DNA from: Deltaproteobacteria bacterium
Lineage (GTDB): Bacteria > Desulfobacterota > Deferrimicrobia > Deferrimicrobiales > Deferrimicrobiaceae
Length of the DNA: 36,034 nt
Direction: 5' to 3'
NCBI GenBank assembly: GCA_025356865.1
Contig: JANXQJ010000006.1
Location: 1-36,034 of the forward strand
The position numbers were made by a program, and so were the translations under genes. Each line of letters begins with the position of its first letter. Within the stretch, counting starts at the first letter, position 1. This document shows, one piece after another, positions 17,706 to 26,512 of the stretch. The notes under the pieces are model-generated. The model did not search any database. It saw only the letters and a list, made by a program, of their open reading frames with translations, and was not told where the DNA came from.

Positions 17706-19075
17706 ATGAAGGGGCGAATCCTGTTCATCGACGACGACCCTGCCGGACGGGAGGTCGCCCTCTTCAACCTGAAGAAAGCGGGTTACGGCGTGACCGTTGC
17801 GTCGGACGGGCAGGAAGGCCTGTCGCTTTTCAATCCCGACGGTTTCGATCTGGTCGTCACCGACTACAAGATGCCCGGCATGACCGGGATCGAAGTCCTC
17901 AAGCGGATCCGGAAGAAGGATGTCGACATTCCCGTGCTGGTCATCACCGCATTCGGGAACGTCGAGGCGGCCGTCGAGGCGATGAAGACCGGCGCGTACG
18001 ATTTCATCGGGAAGCCCTTCCACCGGGACCAGCTCCTGATGTGTGTCGAGAAGGCGATGGAACGGCGACGGTTGACCAAGGAGGTCCGGACGCTGCGGAT
18101 TCGCGCCAGCGGGGTAGAGCGCGACATCGTATACGTTTCCTCGGCCATGAAGCGGGTTCTCGAGGTCGCGGAAAGGGCGGCCTCGACGGACGCGAGCATC
18201 CTGCTCACCGGGGAGAGCGGCACGGGGAAGGAAGTGGTCGCCCGCCGGATTCACGTCCGTTCGAACCGCGCGGAAGGGCCTTTCGTCGCCGTGAACTGCG
18301 CTGCCATTCCCGGGGAGTTGCTCGAGAGCGAACTGTTCGGTCACGCCCGAGGGGCATTCACGGGAGCGGTCAAGGACCGGGTCGGTCGATTTCGGCAGGC
18401 GCAGGGCGGGACCCTTTTCCTGGACGAGATCGGCGAGATCCCGCTGTCGCTCCAGGCCAAGCTGCTCCGGGCGCTCCAGGAGAAAGTCGTGGATGTCGTC
18501 GGAGCGGACAAGCCCGTGCCAGTGGACGTCCGGATCGTGGTGCGACCAACCGCAATCTCCTGGACCGGATCCGGGAAGGGACGTTCCGCGAGGATCTGTA
18601 TTATCGGTTGAACGTGGTCGATATACGCGTTCCGTCCCTGCGCGAGCGCCCGGAGGATATCCCGCCCCTCGTGGAGCATTTCGTGAAAGAGTTGGGCGAA
18701 GACCGCGGTGTAACGGTCCCGGAACCGGTCATGAACGAAATGAAGGCGCGTCCATGGCCCGGCAACGTACGCGAGTTGAAGAATGCCTGCGAGCGGATGG
18801 TGATCCTGTGTCGCGGGACCGAAGTCGCGCTGGAAGACCTTCCGCTCCGCCCCGGCAGTTCGGGACTTCCCGGTCCGTCGGAGTTCGCCGTCGACGACGA
18901 GTGGCCGCCGTTGCCGGCAACCGGCATCTCGCTGATCGACCTCGAGAAGCGCGTCATCGAGCGGGCGCTCCGCCTCAAGGGGAATAACATCACCCAGGCG
19001 GCGATATTCCTGCAGATCCCCCGGCATATCTTGGTCTATCGCCTTGAGAAGTTCGGGATCCGGCGCGATGTCTGA
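17706..19075 (+). pseudogene. NtrC-family sigma54 response regulator, interrupted by a one-base frameshift
   Basis: Receiver domain (residues about 1-120, phospho-acceptor Asp53 in TDYKMPG, Lys in GKPF), then the AAA+ domain with Walker A GESGTGKE, GAFTGA (contact with sigma54) and Walker B LFLDEIGEIP. The frame breaks at about 18537-18542. The expected RIVAATNRNL reads RIVV and runs out of frame to a stop at 18611. A -1 shift restores ATNRNLLDRIREGTFREDLYYRLNVV, the rest of AAA+ and a Fis-type HTH to 19075. The simplest explanation is loss of one base (GTGGCTGCG to GTGGTGCG). I start at ATG 17706 (GGAG 7 bp upstream) rather than 17691. The break may be a read error, since its promoters look intact. 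Confidence 0.88.
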
Positions 19076-20207
19076 TTCGAAGACGCTCGAGGGGTTGAAG
19101 AAAGACCTTCGCCCGGTGTTCTCCGCCCGGGTCATCGTGACCGCCTGGCTTCCATGCCTGGCGATCACGACGTTGCATTACCTCGTTCCCCCGCAGTTCG
19201 CCGCGGCCCACGACATCCTGCGCAGGATGTACTACCTCCCGATCCTGTTCGCCGCATTCTCGACCGGATTGCCCGGTGCGATCGCCCTTTCGGTCTTCGC
19301 ATCCCTGTCTTATTTCCCGCACGCCTTCGGCGGATTGATGGCGCATGATCCGGGCGGGATGATCGAGAAGAGTCTCGAGATCGTCCTGCTGAACATCGTG
19401 GCGGTCGTGGCTGGCCTGCTGGTCGATCGCGAGCGCCGGGAACGGGAGAAGCAGGAAAAGCTCGCAGCCCGGTTGTCCGAGTCGCTGGAGGATCAGCGAA
19501 GGATGGAAGCGCAACTGATCCGGGCCGGGAAGCTCGGCGCGTTGGGCGAGATGACGGCGGGGATCGCCCACGAGATCAAGAATCCGCTCCATGCGATGAA
19601 AGGGACGGCCGAGATCGTCCGCGAAGTGACGCCGCGCGACATTCCCGAGAGCCGGATGCTCGATCTCCTCATCGGGGAAATCGACCGGCTCGGCAACGTG
19701 GCGGAGCGATTCCTGTCGTTCGCGAAACCGGCGCCCTCGGATCGGGTCCCGCTCGATTTCCGGAATGTCGTTTCCCGCGTGGTTCCCCTGGTTGACTCGC
19801 AGGCCCGGAAAGCAGGGATCGTGATCGAACCGGAGAACCGCGAGTACAAGTCGAGTCCGGTCGTGATGGGGGACGTGGACCAGCTGACCCAGATTTTCCT
19901 CAACATCGCTCTCAACGGCATCCAGGCGATGGCGCCGGCGGGCGAAGGGCGTCTTCGATTCGCCATCCGGGAGGAGAGGCAGGGGGGCAGGAAATATGTC
20001 ACGCTTGCCTTGTCGAACGACGGACCGCCCATACCGGAAGACCAGCTCGAAAAGATCTTCGACCCCTTCTTCACGACCAAGGATGACGGAACCGGATTGG
20101 GATTGTCCGTTTGTTCTCGTATCGCCGATCAGCACGAAGGGATACTGGCCGTCAGGAATCTCCCGGGAAGCGGCGTCGAGTTCTCGCTCACGCTCCCCGC
20201 GGTATGA
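19068..20207 (+). CDS. Membrane sensor histidine kinase, partner of the NtrC-type regulator
   Basis: A 379-aa kinase. ATG 19068 overlaps the regulator stop by 8 bp. The N-terminus has about four membrane helices with little periplasmic sequence (residues about 10-120, containing RRMYYLPILFAAF), then a charged coiled coil. The HisKA domain carries His168 in GEMTAGIAHEIKNPL. The ATPase domain shows the N box (NIALNGIQAM), SNDGPPIP, FDPFFTT and GTGLGLSV. There is no PAS, HAMP or metal-binding loop, so the signal is probably sensed in or at the membrane. The truncated gene at 35798 shares this type of sensor region. Confidence 0.92.
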   Translation: MSDSKTLEGLKKDLRPVFSARVIVTAWLPCLAITTLHYLVPPQFAAAHDILRRMYYLPILFAAFSTGLPGAIALSVFASLSYFPHAFGGLMAHDPGGMIEKSLEIVLLNIVAVVAGLLVDRERREREKQEKLAARLSESLEDQRRMEAQLIRAGKLGALGEMTAGIAHEIKNPLHAMKGTAEIVREVTPRDIPESRMLDLLIGEIDRLGNVAERFLSFAKPAPSDRVPLDFRNVVSRVVPLVDSQARKAGIVIEPENREYKSSPVVMGDVDQLTQIFLNIALNGIQAMAPAGEGRLRFAIREERQGGRKYVTLALSNDGPPIPEDQLEKIFDPFFTTKDDGTGLGLSVCSRIADQHEGILAVRNLPGSGVEFSLTLPAV

Positions 20208-20436
20208 AACCTCGATTGATCGAAATTACATTTCTGTCCCACTCTCGATCCGCTCGGAACGAAACTCCCAAGTCGATCATCTGAATAGTCGAACGAAGGT
20301 TGAGGATGAGGAAGGTGCGCTGCATTAAGGAGCGCGACCCATCTGGACGTATGGCCTGTCAGCTCTTATGAATGCAACCCGTAATAACGACCCAACCGGC
20401 GGGCGATGGGCTCGCGAAAGTGGAGAGGAGATGGTA

Positions 20437-21903
20437 ATGGCTGTGAAGAAATGGGTGATGCGCGCGATTCTCATCGTAGGGATCGCATCGGGGCTCGCCG
20501 CCTGCGGTGGCGGAGGGGGGACCGCTCCGGCCGGAAGCACCGTCACGATCCAGGGCACGGTGCCGGGGTCGGTGTTCGTGGCCGTCGACAACGATACGAA
20601 CACGGAAGTCGTGCGCGCCACCGCCTCCGGAACGCCGAAGACGTTCTCGATGACGATCCCGACAGGGAAGAAGTACCGCTTCTACCTGATGGAGAACGAA
20701 TCCGCCGGCTCCGGCGCTCGTGTCTACCCCTACTTTGTCGGCGCGACGAACATTTTCAATATGAGCGACAACGTCATGGGGCAGACGATCAACCTCGGTA
20801 CGGTAGCTCCGGATTTCACCACCGGCAACGCGTCGTCCACCAGCAGTCCGATGACCCACGCCGGCGTCACCGGAATGGGGGCGAGCGCGGCCATGCCAGC
20901 GTCGCTCTCGAGCGCGATGTACGCGATGGACAACCTTGCGGGGACATGGCACTACAACGTCCTTTCGAGTTCCGGGACGATGAGCTGGAGCCACGGTTCC
21001 CTTGCGGTGGACAATGCGGGCATAGGAACGATGACCGGCGTCGTGCGCAACGGCGCCTCGATGCCGAATCTCGACAACATTCCCTACACGATGTCGCAAG
21101 GGGGAATGCTCCATTCGTCGGACGACAACACCTTCCAGGGCGTGATGTCGAAGGACATGAGCCTCTTCATGGCCACGTTCACCGACAACACGGGCGGATA
21201 CAGCATGATGATCGCCCAGAAGCGCGGCGGTTCCTTTGCGTCGACCGACATGAACGGCACGTGGCAGTTCCACCGCATGACCGCGGCGTCCGACAACCTG
21301 ACCTCCGGCTGGGCGTACGGAAGCATGACCATATCTGCCGGAAGCGGGCTGATCGGTTCGATTACGACCAGCAACGGCAGCAGCGCGGAGATCGGCCGCA
21401 CCTTCACCTTCTCCATGGACGGTAGCGGCGTCATGACCGAGTCCGGGGATGCGTCCTTCAACGGCGCCATGTCGGCGGGCAAGGACATGATCGTCTCGAC
21501 GGACAACGGCGCAAATGGGCCGGAGATGTGGATCCTCGTCCGGTCGGGCGCTTCCTTCACGATGGCGGACATGGCGGGCGACTGGATGATGAACGGCCTC
21601 ATTGCCGGCAACGCGGGCTCGCGCGACTGGATGAACGGCCAGTCGGTCATGACCGCCGCGGGCCAGATGACCCTTCCCCAGATGATGGGGCACGGCGGCG
21701 CGATGTCCATGGCGCAGTCGACGCTCAGCATGAACTCCGGCGGCGCGGTTACGATGACGGGGATGAGCAGCGGCATGGGCGGCATGATGGGTTCCACAGT
21801 CACCCAGACGTACCACGCCACGATGTCGCCTTCGAAAACCCTGCTGGTGTCGACGTACTCGGACGGGACGGGAGGCCATCGGCTGACGGTGCAGCTGAAG
21901 TAG
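20437..21903 (+). CDS. Met-rich repeat lipoprotein
   Basis: A 488-aa lipoprotein starting at ATG 20437 (GAGGAG 6 bp upstream; ATG 20431 is too close). The signal peptide ends in a perfect lipobox, GLAAC, with Cys23, followed by a Gly stretch. The mature part has a beta-rich N-terminal domain and then three related units of roughly 100 aa, each opening with a GTW- or GDW-type motif (LAGTWHYNV, MNGTWQFHR, MAGDWMMNG). Met is extremely frequent, ending in SSGMGGMMGST. Met-rich surfaces often bind Cu(I)/Ag(I); that role is inferred from composition and neighbours. The 229-bp gap before it shows no sigma54 box. A terminator follows. Confidence 0.8.
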   Translation: MAVKKWVMRAILIVGIASGLAACGGGGGTAPAGSTVTIQGTVPGSVFVAVDNDTNTEVVRATASGTPKTFSMTIPTGKKYRFYLMENESAGSGARVYPYFVGATNIFNMSDNVMGQTINLGTVAPDFTTGNASSTSSPMTHAGVTGMGASAAMPASLSSAMYAMDNLAGTWHYNVLSSSGTMSWSHGSLAVDNAGIGTMTGVVRNGASMPNLDNIPYTMSQGGMLHSSDDNTFQGVMSKDMSLFMATFTDNTGGYSMMIAQKRGGSFASTDMNGTWQFHRMTAASDNLTSGWAYGSMTISAGSGLIGSITTSNGSSAEIGRTFTFSMDGSGVMTESGDASFNGAMSAGKDMIVSTDNGANGPEMWILVRSGASFTMADMAGDWMMNGLIAGNAGSRDWMNGQSVMTAAGQMTLPQMMGHGGAMSMAQSTLSMNSGGAVTMTGMSSGMGGMMGSTVTQTYHATMSPSKTLLVSTYSDGTGGHRLTVQLK

Positions 21904-21926
21904 CGACGAGCGGTAGGGATCGGTGG

Positions 21927-21963
21927 AAGCCGGGTTTCGCCGGGTGGCGGAGCCCGGCTTTTT
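21927..21963 (+). terminator. Rho-independent terminator after the Met-rich lipoprotein gene
   Basis: AAGCCGGG pairs with CCCGGCTT over a GC-rich loop, ending in TTTTT and followed by GTT. It is placed 24 bp after the stop codon. Confidence 0.85.
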
Positions 21964-21981
21964 GTTCGTGTGCCAGGCTTG

Positions 21982-22013
21982 ACCCGCAGCGCCGTGGCCG
22001 GCGCTACCCGCAG
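21982..22013. repeat. Hairpin flanked by 8-bp direct repeats
   Basis: ACCCGCAG occurs at 21982-21989 and 22006-22013, bracketing the stem AGCGCCG-TGGC-CGGCGCT. This could be a small mobile palindrome with a duplicated target, or chance in GC-rich DNA. It lies in the 343-bp gap 21904-22246, which otherwise holds a terminator, enhancer dyads, an IHF site and sigma54 promoter 2, with no further gene. Confidence 0.35.
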
Positions 22014-22060
22014 TCGTAACGCCCAGGTGGTTTCCGAACAGAGGCATCGGTCAGCCAGCC

Positions 22061-22097
22061 AAAGAAGTTTCTTCTGCCCTGTCGAAGGATATTCTTC
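22061..22097. promoter_or_regulatory. Tandem enhancer dyads, promoter 2
   Basis: AAAGAAGTTTCTTC (22061-22074, 11/14) and GAAGGATATTCTTC (22084-22097, 13/14) match GAAGAATATTCTTC. Their centres are 23 bp apart and they start 121 and 98 bp upstream of the -24 box at 22182. Same geometry as at promoters 1 and 3. Confidence 0.65.
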
Positions 22098-22140
22098 AAA
22101 GGGAAAACCGCTTTCCGGAATCCGCCCGAAATATCAGTCG

Positions 22141-22153
22141 CAACATATTGATA
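22141..22153 (-). promoter_or_regulatory. IHF binding consensus between enhancer and sigma54 promoter 2
   Basis: CAACATATTGATA equals the reverse complement of the IHF consensus WATCAANNNNTTR at every fixed position. It lies midway between the dyads and the -24 box, where IHF would bend DNA to bring the activator to the polymerase. An inverted repeat GCAACAT...ATGTTGC (22140-22167) overlaps it. Confidence 0.6.
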
Positions 22154-22181
22154 TCACACGATGTTGCCTCACCTGTTTCCT

Positions 22182-22197
22182 TGGCATGTCGGTTGCT
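22182..22197 (+). promoter_or_regulatory. Sigma54 (-24/-12) promoter 2
   Basis: TGGCAT-GTCGG-TTGCT fits TGGCAC-N5-TTGCW with only one deviation, at the last base of the -24 box. The start point is expected near 22208, giving about a 39-nt leader before ATG 22247. Confidence 0.78.
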
Positions 22198-22246
22198 TTT
22201 GTTCCTGATAGCTGGATTCATACCGACATCCGAAGGTGGCATTGCC

Positions 22247-22726
22247 ATGAAAAGGGAAGCTTGGATCAAAGGCATCGTCGTCGCTGGAATCGTCGCACTC
22301 GCGTCGATCGTCGCCGCGCCATCCAGCATTGCCAGCAGCAACCGTTCCGCCGTCTCGCTTGGCGTGAAGCTCTTCGACGGGCGAACGGGACCGTGGATTT
22401 CGGAAGCCAGGTTGCAGGATTCGAAGGCGCTGACGGCCGAAGCGCGCTCGGCGGGAAAGACGGGGTCGATCTCTCCCGGAACGTACCATCTGGATCTGGT
22501 CGTCGCCCGTCTTCTCCCGAAGACGCCGCTTCCGGTCCATGGAGTGAAGGGCACGGTCATGGTCACGCTTCCGGACGGGAAGCAGATCAGCCATGAGCTT
22601 GCCTCACTAGATGGGCATCTCGGCACGGACCTGACGATGGCGCAGGCAGGTGACTACCGGTTTGCCATTCGCATCACCGAGGGAGAACAGGCGGGGACGT
22701 CGACCTTCGGATACACCGTTCGGTAG
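22247..22726 (+). CDS. Small secreted beta-sandwich-like protein (paralogue A)
   Basis: A 159-aa exported protein of no named family. ATG 22247 is chosen (GAAGGTGG upstream, after sigma54 promoter 2); the ORF-track start at 22148 lies before the promoter. A signal peptide (IVVAGIVALASIVAAPSSIAS) is followed by VKLFDGRTGPWISEARL and the C-terminal pattern LPDGKQI...GHLGTDL...GDYRFAIRI...STFGY. This pattern recurs in the genes at 25636 and 34971. The layout recalls FixH/YtkA/CopC-like immunoglobulin folds in which a periplasmic protein carries metal, but this member has no His- or Met-rich region. It is monocistronic, ending in a hairpin. Confidence 0.75.
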   Translation: MKREAWIKGIVVAGIVALASIVAAPSSIASSNRSAVSLGVKLFDGRTGPWISEARLQDSKALTAEARSAGKTGSISPGTYHLDLVVARLLPKTPLPVHGVKGTVMVTLPDGKQISHELASLDGHLGTDLTMAQAGDYRFAIRITEGEQAGTSTFGYTVR

Positions 22727-22747
22727 TGGACCTCGCGAGGTTGACGG

Positions 22748-22785
22748 CGACGCCGGATGCGATGGATCGGGAGCATCCGGCGTCG
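22748..22785 (+). terminator. Long hairpin terminator after paralogue A
   Basis: CGACGCCGGATGC and GCATCCGGCGTCG form a perfect 13-bp stem around a 12-nt loop, 22 bp past the stop. Only a weak T-rich tail (CTGTTTCC) follows. Confidence 0.7.
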
Positions 22786-22793
22786 CTGTTTCC

Positions 22794-22829
22794 GGGGAAT
22801 ATCCGGCAGCTTGATGAAGATTATCCTTC
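22794..22829. promoter_or_regulatory. Tandem enhancer dyads, promoter 3
   Basis: GAAGATTATCCTTC (22816-22829, 12/14) starts 99 bp before the -24 box at 22915. A weaker copy, GGGGAATATCCGGC (22794-22807, 9/14), lies exactly 22 bp further upstream. The geometry matches promoters 1 and 2, which is the main support for the weak copy. Confidence 0.55.
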
Positions 22830-22914
22830 AATGCGCATTCAGTCGGATGGCTTCACCAGCTCATGCTTGTCCGTAACTGACTGTAAATACGCGTGTTGTA
22901 CGGGAACGAATAAA

Positions 22915-22930
22915 TGGCACGCCGGGTGCA
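22915..22930 (+). promoter_or_regulatory. Sigma54 (-24/-12) promoter 3
   Basis: TGGCAC-GCCGG-GTGCA, identical to promoter 1 over the first 15 bases. The start point is expected near 22940, about 29 nt before ATG 22969. It heads the seven-gene operon 22969-26764. Confidence 0.75.
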
Positions 22931-22968
22931 ATGATCCCGGGAAAACGAAGTCGGGGAGGATTCCCAAG

Positions 22969-23475
22969 ATGCACGGAGTCAAGGTTCAGAGAAAGTTCAT
23001 GGTCGTCGCGGCGCTTCTCATGATCGGCTTCGCCGTATCCGCTCACGCCGGCGCCCTCGACGGGTTGTTCAAGAAATCGCCGGCCGAAGCCGCAAAAGAG
23101 GCAGGCGTGGTCGAAACGGCCGACGCGGTGAAGATCCCGCTGAAGACGCTGGATTCGGGCAAGGCGCTCTTCCTCCAGATCGAGTCCGAAGGGCGTCCCT
23201 ACTACTACTTCGCGCTCAAGAGCAAGGACGGCAAGTATCACGCCTCGCTCGACGCCTGCGATGTCTGCTTCCGGGCGAACCGGGGCTACCGGCAGGAAGG
23301 CGACGATCTCGTGTGCAACAACTGCAACCAGAAGTTCGCCGCCGTGAAGCTTGGCGAGGCCAAGGGCGGTTGCAATCCCCACGCGCTCCAGCACACGGTC
23401 GAAGGGCAGTCCATGGTGATCCGGAAGGCGGACATCCTCGCCGGCAAGAATTACTTCCAGCGGAAGCGTTCCTGA
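22969..23475 (+). CDS. DUF2318 domain protein, exported, Cys-rich
   Basis: A 168-aa protein with signal peptide (FMVVAALLMIGFAVSAHA) and a DUF2318 domain. The metal-ligand pattern is DACDVCFRANRGYRQ, CNNCNQKF and GGCNPHAL. ATG 22969 has GGGGAGGA 8 bp upstream and lies after sigma54 promoter 3. In Campylobacter a DUF2318 protein lies in the P19/FTR1 iron-uptake locus next to MacB-like permeases and an ATPase, as here; FTR1 and P19 are absent from this window. It probably handles a metal or redox step at the outer face of the membrane for the adjacent ABC system (inference). Confidence 0.88.
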   Translation: MHGVKVQRKFMVVAALLMIGFAVSAHAGALDGLFKKSPAEAAKEAGVVETADAVKIPLKTLDSGKALFLQIESEGRPYYYFALKSKDGKYHASLDACDVCFRANRGYRQEGDDLVCNNCNQKFAAVKLGEAKGGCNPHALQHTVEGQSMVIRKADILAGKNYFQRKRS

Positions 23476-23506
23476 AAGAACCGGACGAAGGCGAGAGGGC
23501 ATCTTC

Positions 23507-24658
23507 ATGAACATCCGTAAGCTGGCCTGGAAAAACCTGTTCCGCCGCAAGTCGCGTGCGCTGTTCACCGGCCTGGGCATTTTCCTGGGAATCGGGACGT
23601 TCGTCGCGATCTCGTCGATCACCATGCGCATGGAAGGGGCCGTCCGGGACAAGCTCGACAAGTTCGGCGCCAACATCCTGGTCACGCCGCGCACGGAACA
23701 GCTCTCCCTGGGGTTCGGCGACATCTCGCTCGGCGGGACCCAGGTGGCGCATGCGCAGTTGACCGGTACCGACGAGAAGTCGATCCGTTCGATCTCGCTT
23801 TCGGAGCGGCTCCGGATGGTCGTTCCCTACTTTCTGACTGCGGCCGACGCGTCGGGAAAGAACCTGGTGTGGATGGGGATCCGGCCGAAGGATATCGCCG
23901 AGTCCCGGCCCTGGTGGAAAGTGCAGGGGGCCGAACTGTCCGCCCCCGGCGAGATCCTGCTCGGTTCCGAGGCGGCGGTTGCGCTCGACAAGGGGCCCGG
24001 CGGAACGGTCGAAGCGGGCGGAAAGACGTTCCGGGTCGCGGGGGTTCTGCATCCGACCGGGGAAAAGGAAGACGGGATGATCATCGCCGGGCTCGACGAC
24101 GTCCGTTCGCTCGCAGGCTCCCCCGACGGCGTCACCTTCTTCGAGGTGGCCGCGCTGTGCAAGGACTGCCCGGTCGAGGACATCGTCGCCGAGATCAGCA
24201 CGAAGCTGCCGGGCGCCAAGGTGTCCGCGATCCGCTCGGTCGTGGAGAGCCGGAAGGCGGCCGTCGATCAGTTCCGACGGCTGGGTCTGGGCGTCTCGGC
24301 GATCGTTCTCGCGATCGGGGGGCTCATGGTCTTCGTGACGATCATGGGGAACGTGCAGGAACGCACGCGCGAGATCGGCATCCTGCGCGCGGTCGGCTTC
24401 CGCCGCCGGTCGATCCAGTCGCTGTTGTTCTGGGAAACGGGATGGATCGCGCTCGCCGCATCCGTTTCGGGAGGGGTTCTCGGGTCGGTCGCAGCTTTCG
24501 CGGGAGCACCGCTATTCGGGGCCGAGCGGGGCAGGATCGAGGTTGTCCCCATCCTGGTCGGAACGGCGATCGGTCTCGCGCTAGGGCTGCTCGGGACGGT
24601 GCCTCCCGCGCGCCGCGCTGCGTCTCTTTCCCCGATCGAAGCCATTCGAAGCCTGTGA
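23507..24658 (+). CDS. MacB/FtsX-type ABC transporter permease
   Basis: A 383-aa permease. One N-terminal helix (SRALFTGLGIFLGIGTFVAIS) is followed by a large periplasmic domain of about 220 residues and three C-terminal helices with the FtsX signature (ERTREIGILRAVGFRRRSIQSLL). The periplasmic part contains a CxxC motif (ALCKDCPVEDIV), which could act in redox or metal transfer with the DUF2318 protein. MacB-type systems work as mechanotransmitters in the envelope rather than carrying substrate through the membrane. It lies 31 bp after the DUF2318 gene and 14 bp before its ATPase. Confidence 0.9.
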   Translation: MNIRKLAWKNLFRRKSRALFTGLGIFLGIGTFVAISSITMRMEGAVRDKLDKFGANILVTPRTEQLSLGFGDISLGGTQVAHAQLTGTDEKSIRSISLSERLRMVVPYFLTAADASGKNLVWMGIRPKDIAESRPWWKVQGAELSAPGEILLGSEAAVALDKGPGGTVEAGGKTFRVAGVLHPTGEKEDGMIIAGLDDVRSLAGSPDGVTFFEVAALCKDCPVEDIVAEISTKLPGAKVSAIRSVVESRKAAVDQFRRLGLGVSAIVLAIGGLMVFVTIMGNVQERTREIGILRAVGFRRRSIQSLLFWETGWIALAASVSGGVLGSVAAFAGAPLFGAERGRIEVVPILVGTAIGLALGLLGTVPPARRAASLSPIEAIRSL

Positions 24659-24672
24659 GGGAGAAAACATCC

Positions 24673-25404
<732 letters not shown>

Positions 25405-25414
25405 GAGCGAGATC

Positions 25415-25639
25415 ATGGAAGTTGAAACGGGCAAGCCGGTCAGAACCACACGGAGCTGGTTCCTTTCCATCCTCGTTGCGGTTCTTCTTTCCGTCACGAT
25501 GACCTGGTTTCTGAGCAAGGCGTTTCGTCCTGTAACAATCGGCAATGCCGCACTTGTCGGTGGCTGTCAGGGCGGTGGATGCTGCGGAGCCGATACCGAT
25601 AAGGAAGCGAATGCAAGCACCGGGACGGTGGCCAAATGA
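25415..25639 (+). CDS. Small membrane-anchored protein with C-terminal CxxxxCC
   Basis: A 74-aa protein with one membrane helix (SWFLSILVAVLLSVTMTWFL) and a short tail containing GGCQGGGCCGAD. Three Cys in a Gly loop would make a compact soft-metal (Cu/Ag) site, probably on the periplasmic side given the basic N-terminus. No family is recognised. It begins 10 bp after the ATPase and its stop overlaps the next start (ATGA). A similar small Cys membrane protein is at 34781. Confidence 0.75.
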   Translation: MEVETGKPVRTTRSWFLSILVAVLLSVTMTWFLSKAFRPVTIGNAALVGGCQGGGCCGADTDKEANASTGTVAK

Positions 25640-26202
25640 CCCCGACCCCTAGAAAGGCATCGGTTTATGCGGGCATCCCCCTCATCACCTTCCTGTTGAG
25701 CGTCGTGCCGGCGTCTGCCATGTCCGGAATGGATCACGGTGGTCATGGGGGGAGCGGATCCGGCGGGATGAACACGGGGGGCTTCGGCGGGCACGGACAT
25801 GGAGCAACCGACGACCCGCAACCGACCGTATCTCGCGGATATTCCGACGTCTATTTTGGGACCCTCGGTCCCTGGCATGCCGAAGGGATCATAGAAGATC
25901 ACAGGCGGGAATCGCATTCTTCGGAGCAGTCGATGGAAGCGCCTCCGACGACTTCCCGGCACATTTCCTTCGCGCTGCGCGACGACCGGAACGGCAAACC
26001 GCTTAAGGGCGCAGCGGGAAAGGTCACCGTAACCGGTCCGGACGGGCGGACGCAGGCGTATCCGATGGTTTCGGGAAATGACGGACGGATCGGAGCCGAT
26101 CTCGATATGTCAGTTCCGGGTGCTCGTTACGACGTGAAGGTCGAGATCACCTCCGGGGAAGAAACCGCATCGACTGCATTCCCCTGCTGGGGAAAACAGT
26201 GA
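25636..26202 (+). CDS. Secreted His/Met-rich beta-sandwich-like protein (paralogue B)
   Basis: A 188-aa exported protein. The signal peptide ends near VVPASA. A Met/His/Gly-rich segment follows (MSGMDHGGHGG, then GGFGGHGHGA), typical of periplasmic copper-binding regions. The C-terminal domain GKVTVTGPDGRTQAYP...GRIGADLDM...YDVKVEITSGEETASTAF aligns with the proteins at 22247 and 34971. Its start overlaps the previous stop by 4 bp. A role as periplasmic metal carrier or buffer is inferred. Confidence 0.78.
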   Translation: MTPTPRKASVYAGIPLITFLLSVVPASAMSGMDHGGHGGSGSGGMNTGGFGGHGHGATDDPQPTVSRGYSDVYFGTLGPWHAEGIIEDHRRESHSSEQSMEAPPTTSRHISFALRDDRNGKPLKGAAGKVTVTGPDGRTQAYPMVSGNDGRIGADLDMSVPGARYDVKVEITSGEETASTAFPCWGKQ

Positions 26203-26216
26203 GGGAGAAATCTGCG

Positions 26217-26480
26217 ATGAGGGTGCGCAACGAGAGGGGAGAGGCGGTTCTCCTGGTTCTGATGGGCGTCATGATGCTCGGAATGGCCGGGATGTGGTTA
26301 TTCGGGCACGATAGTTATATGATGCACACAGGCGGCGGAACGCACCATCAAGTCGAAAGCACGAAACCGGAAAAGGCATCGCGCTCCGAAGTTGCCCCTC
26401 ATCCCGAGACGATGAAGATGGGGCCGCATGAAGACTCGGAATCCCCATCCGACATAAAGGAGCAGAACGTCCACGAATAG
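26217..26480 (+). CDS. Small membrane protein with His/Met-rich tail
   Basis: An 87-aa protein. ATG 26217 has GGGAGAAA about 6 bp upstream; I reject the GTG at 26199. One membrane helix (EAVLLVLMGVMMLGMAGMWLF) is followed by HDSYMMHTGGGTHHQVE and a polar tail with more His and Met. It may bind metal at the membrane surface. No family is recognised. It lies 14 bp after paralogue B. Confidence 0.7.
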   Translation: MRVRNERGEAVLLVLMGVMMLGMAGMWLFGHDSYMMHTGGGTHHQVESTKPEKASRSEVAPHPETMKMGPHEDSESPSDIKEQNVHE

Positions 26481-26512
26481 TCGAGGAAAATGCTGCCTGG
26501 AGGAACCCACGG

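Noticed and set aside
16994-18540. Long + frame upstream of the regulator C-terminus (from MARRVLCMSSG)
   Set aside because: Only the part after about 18540 is real protein; earlier sequence is a shadow of the lipoprotein and receiver genes.
20359-22047. 562-aa minus-strand ORF opposite the Met-rich lipoprotein gene
   Set aside because: Met codons read antisense as His (CAT), giving a His-rich look; it is a shadow with no signal or domain.
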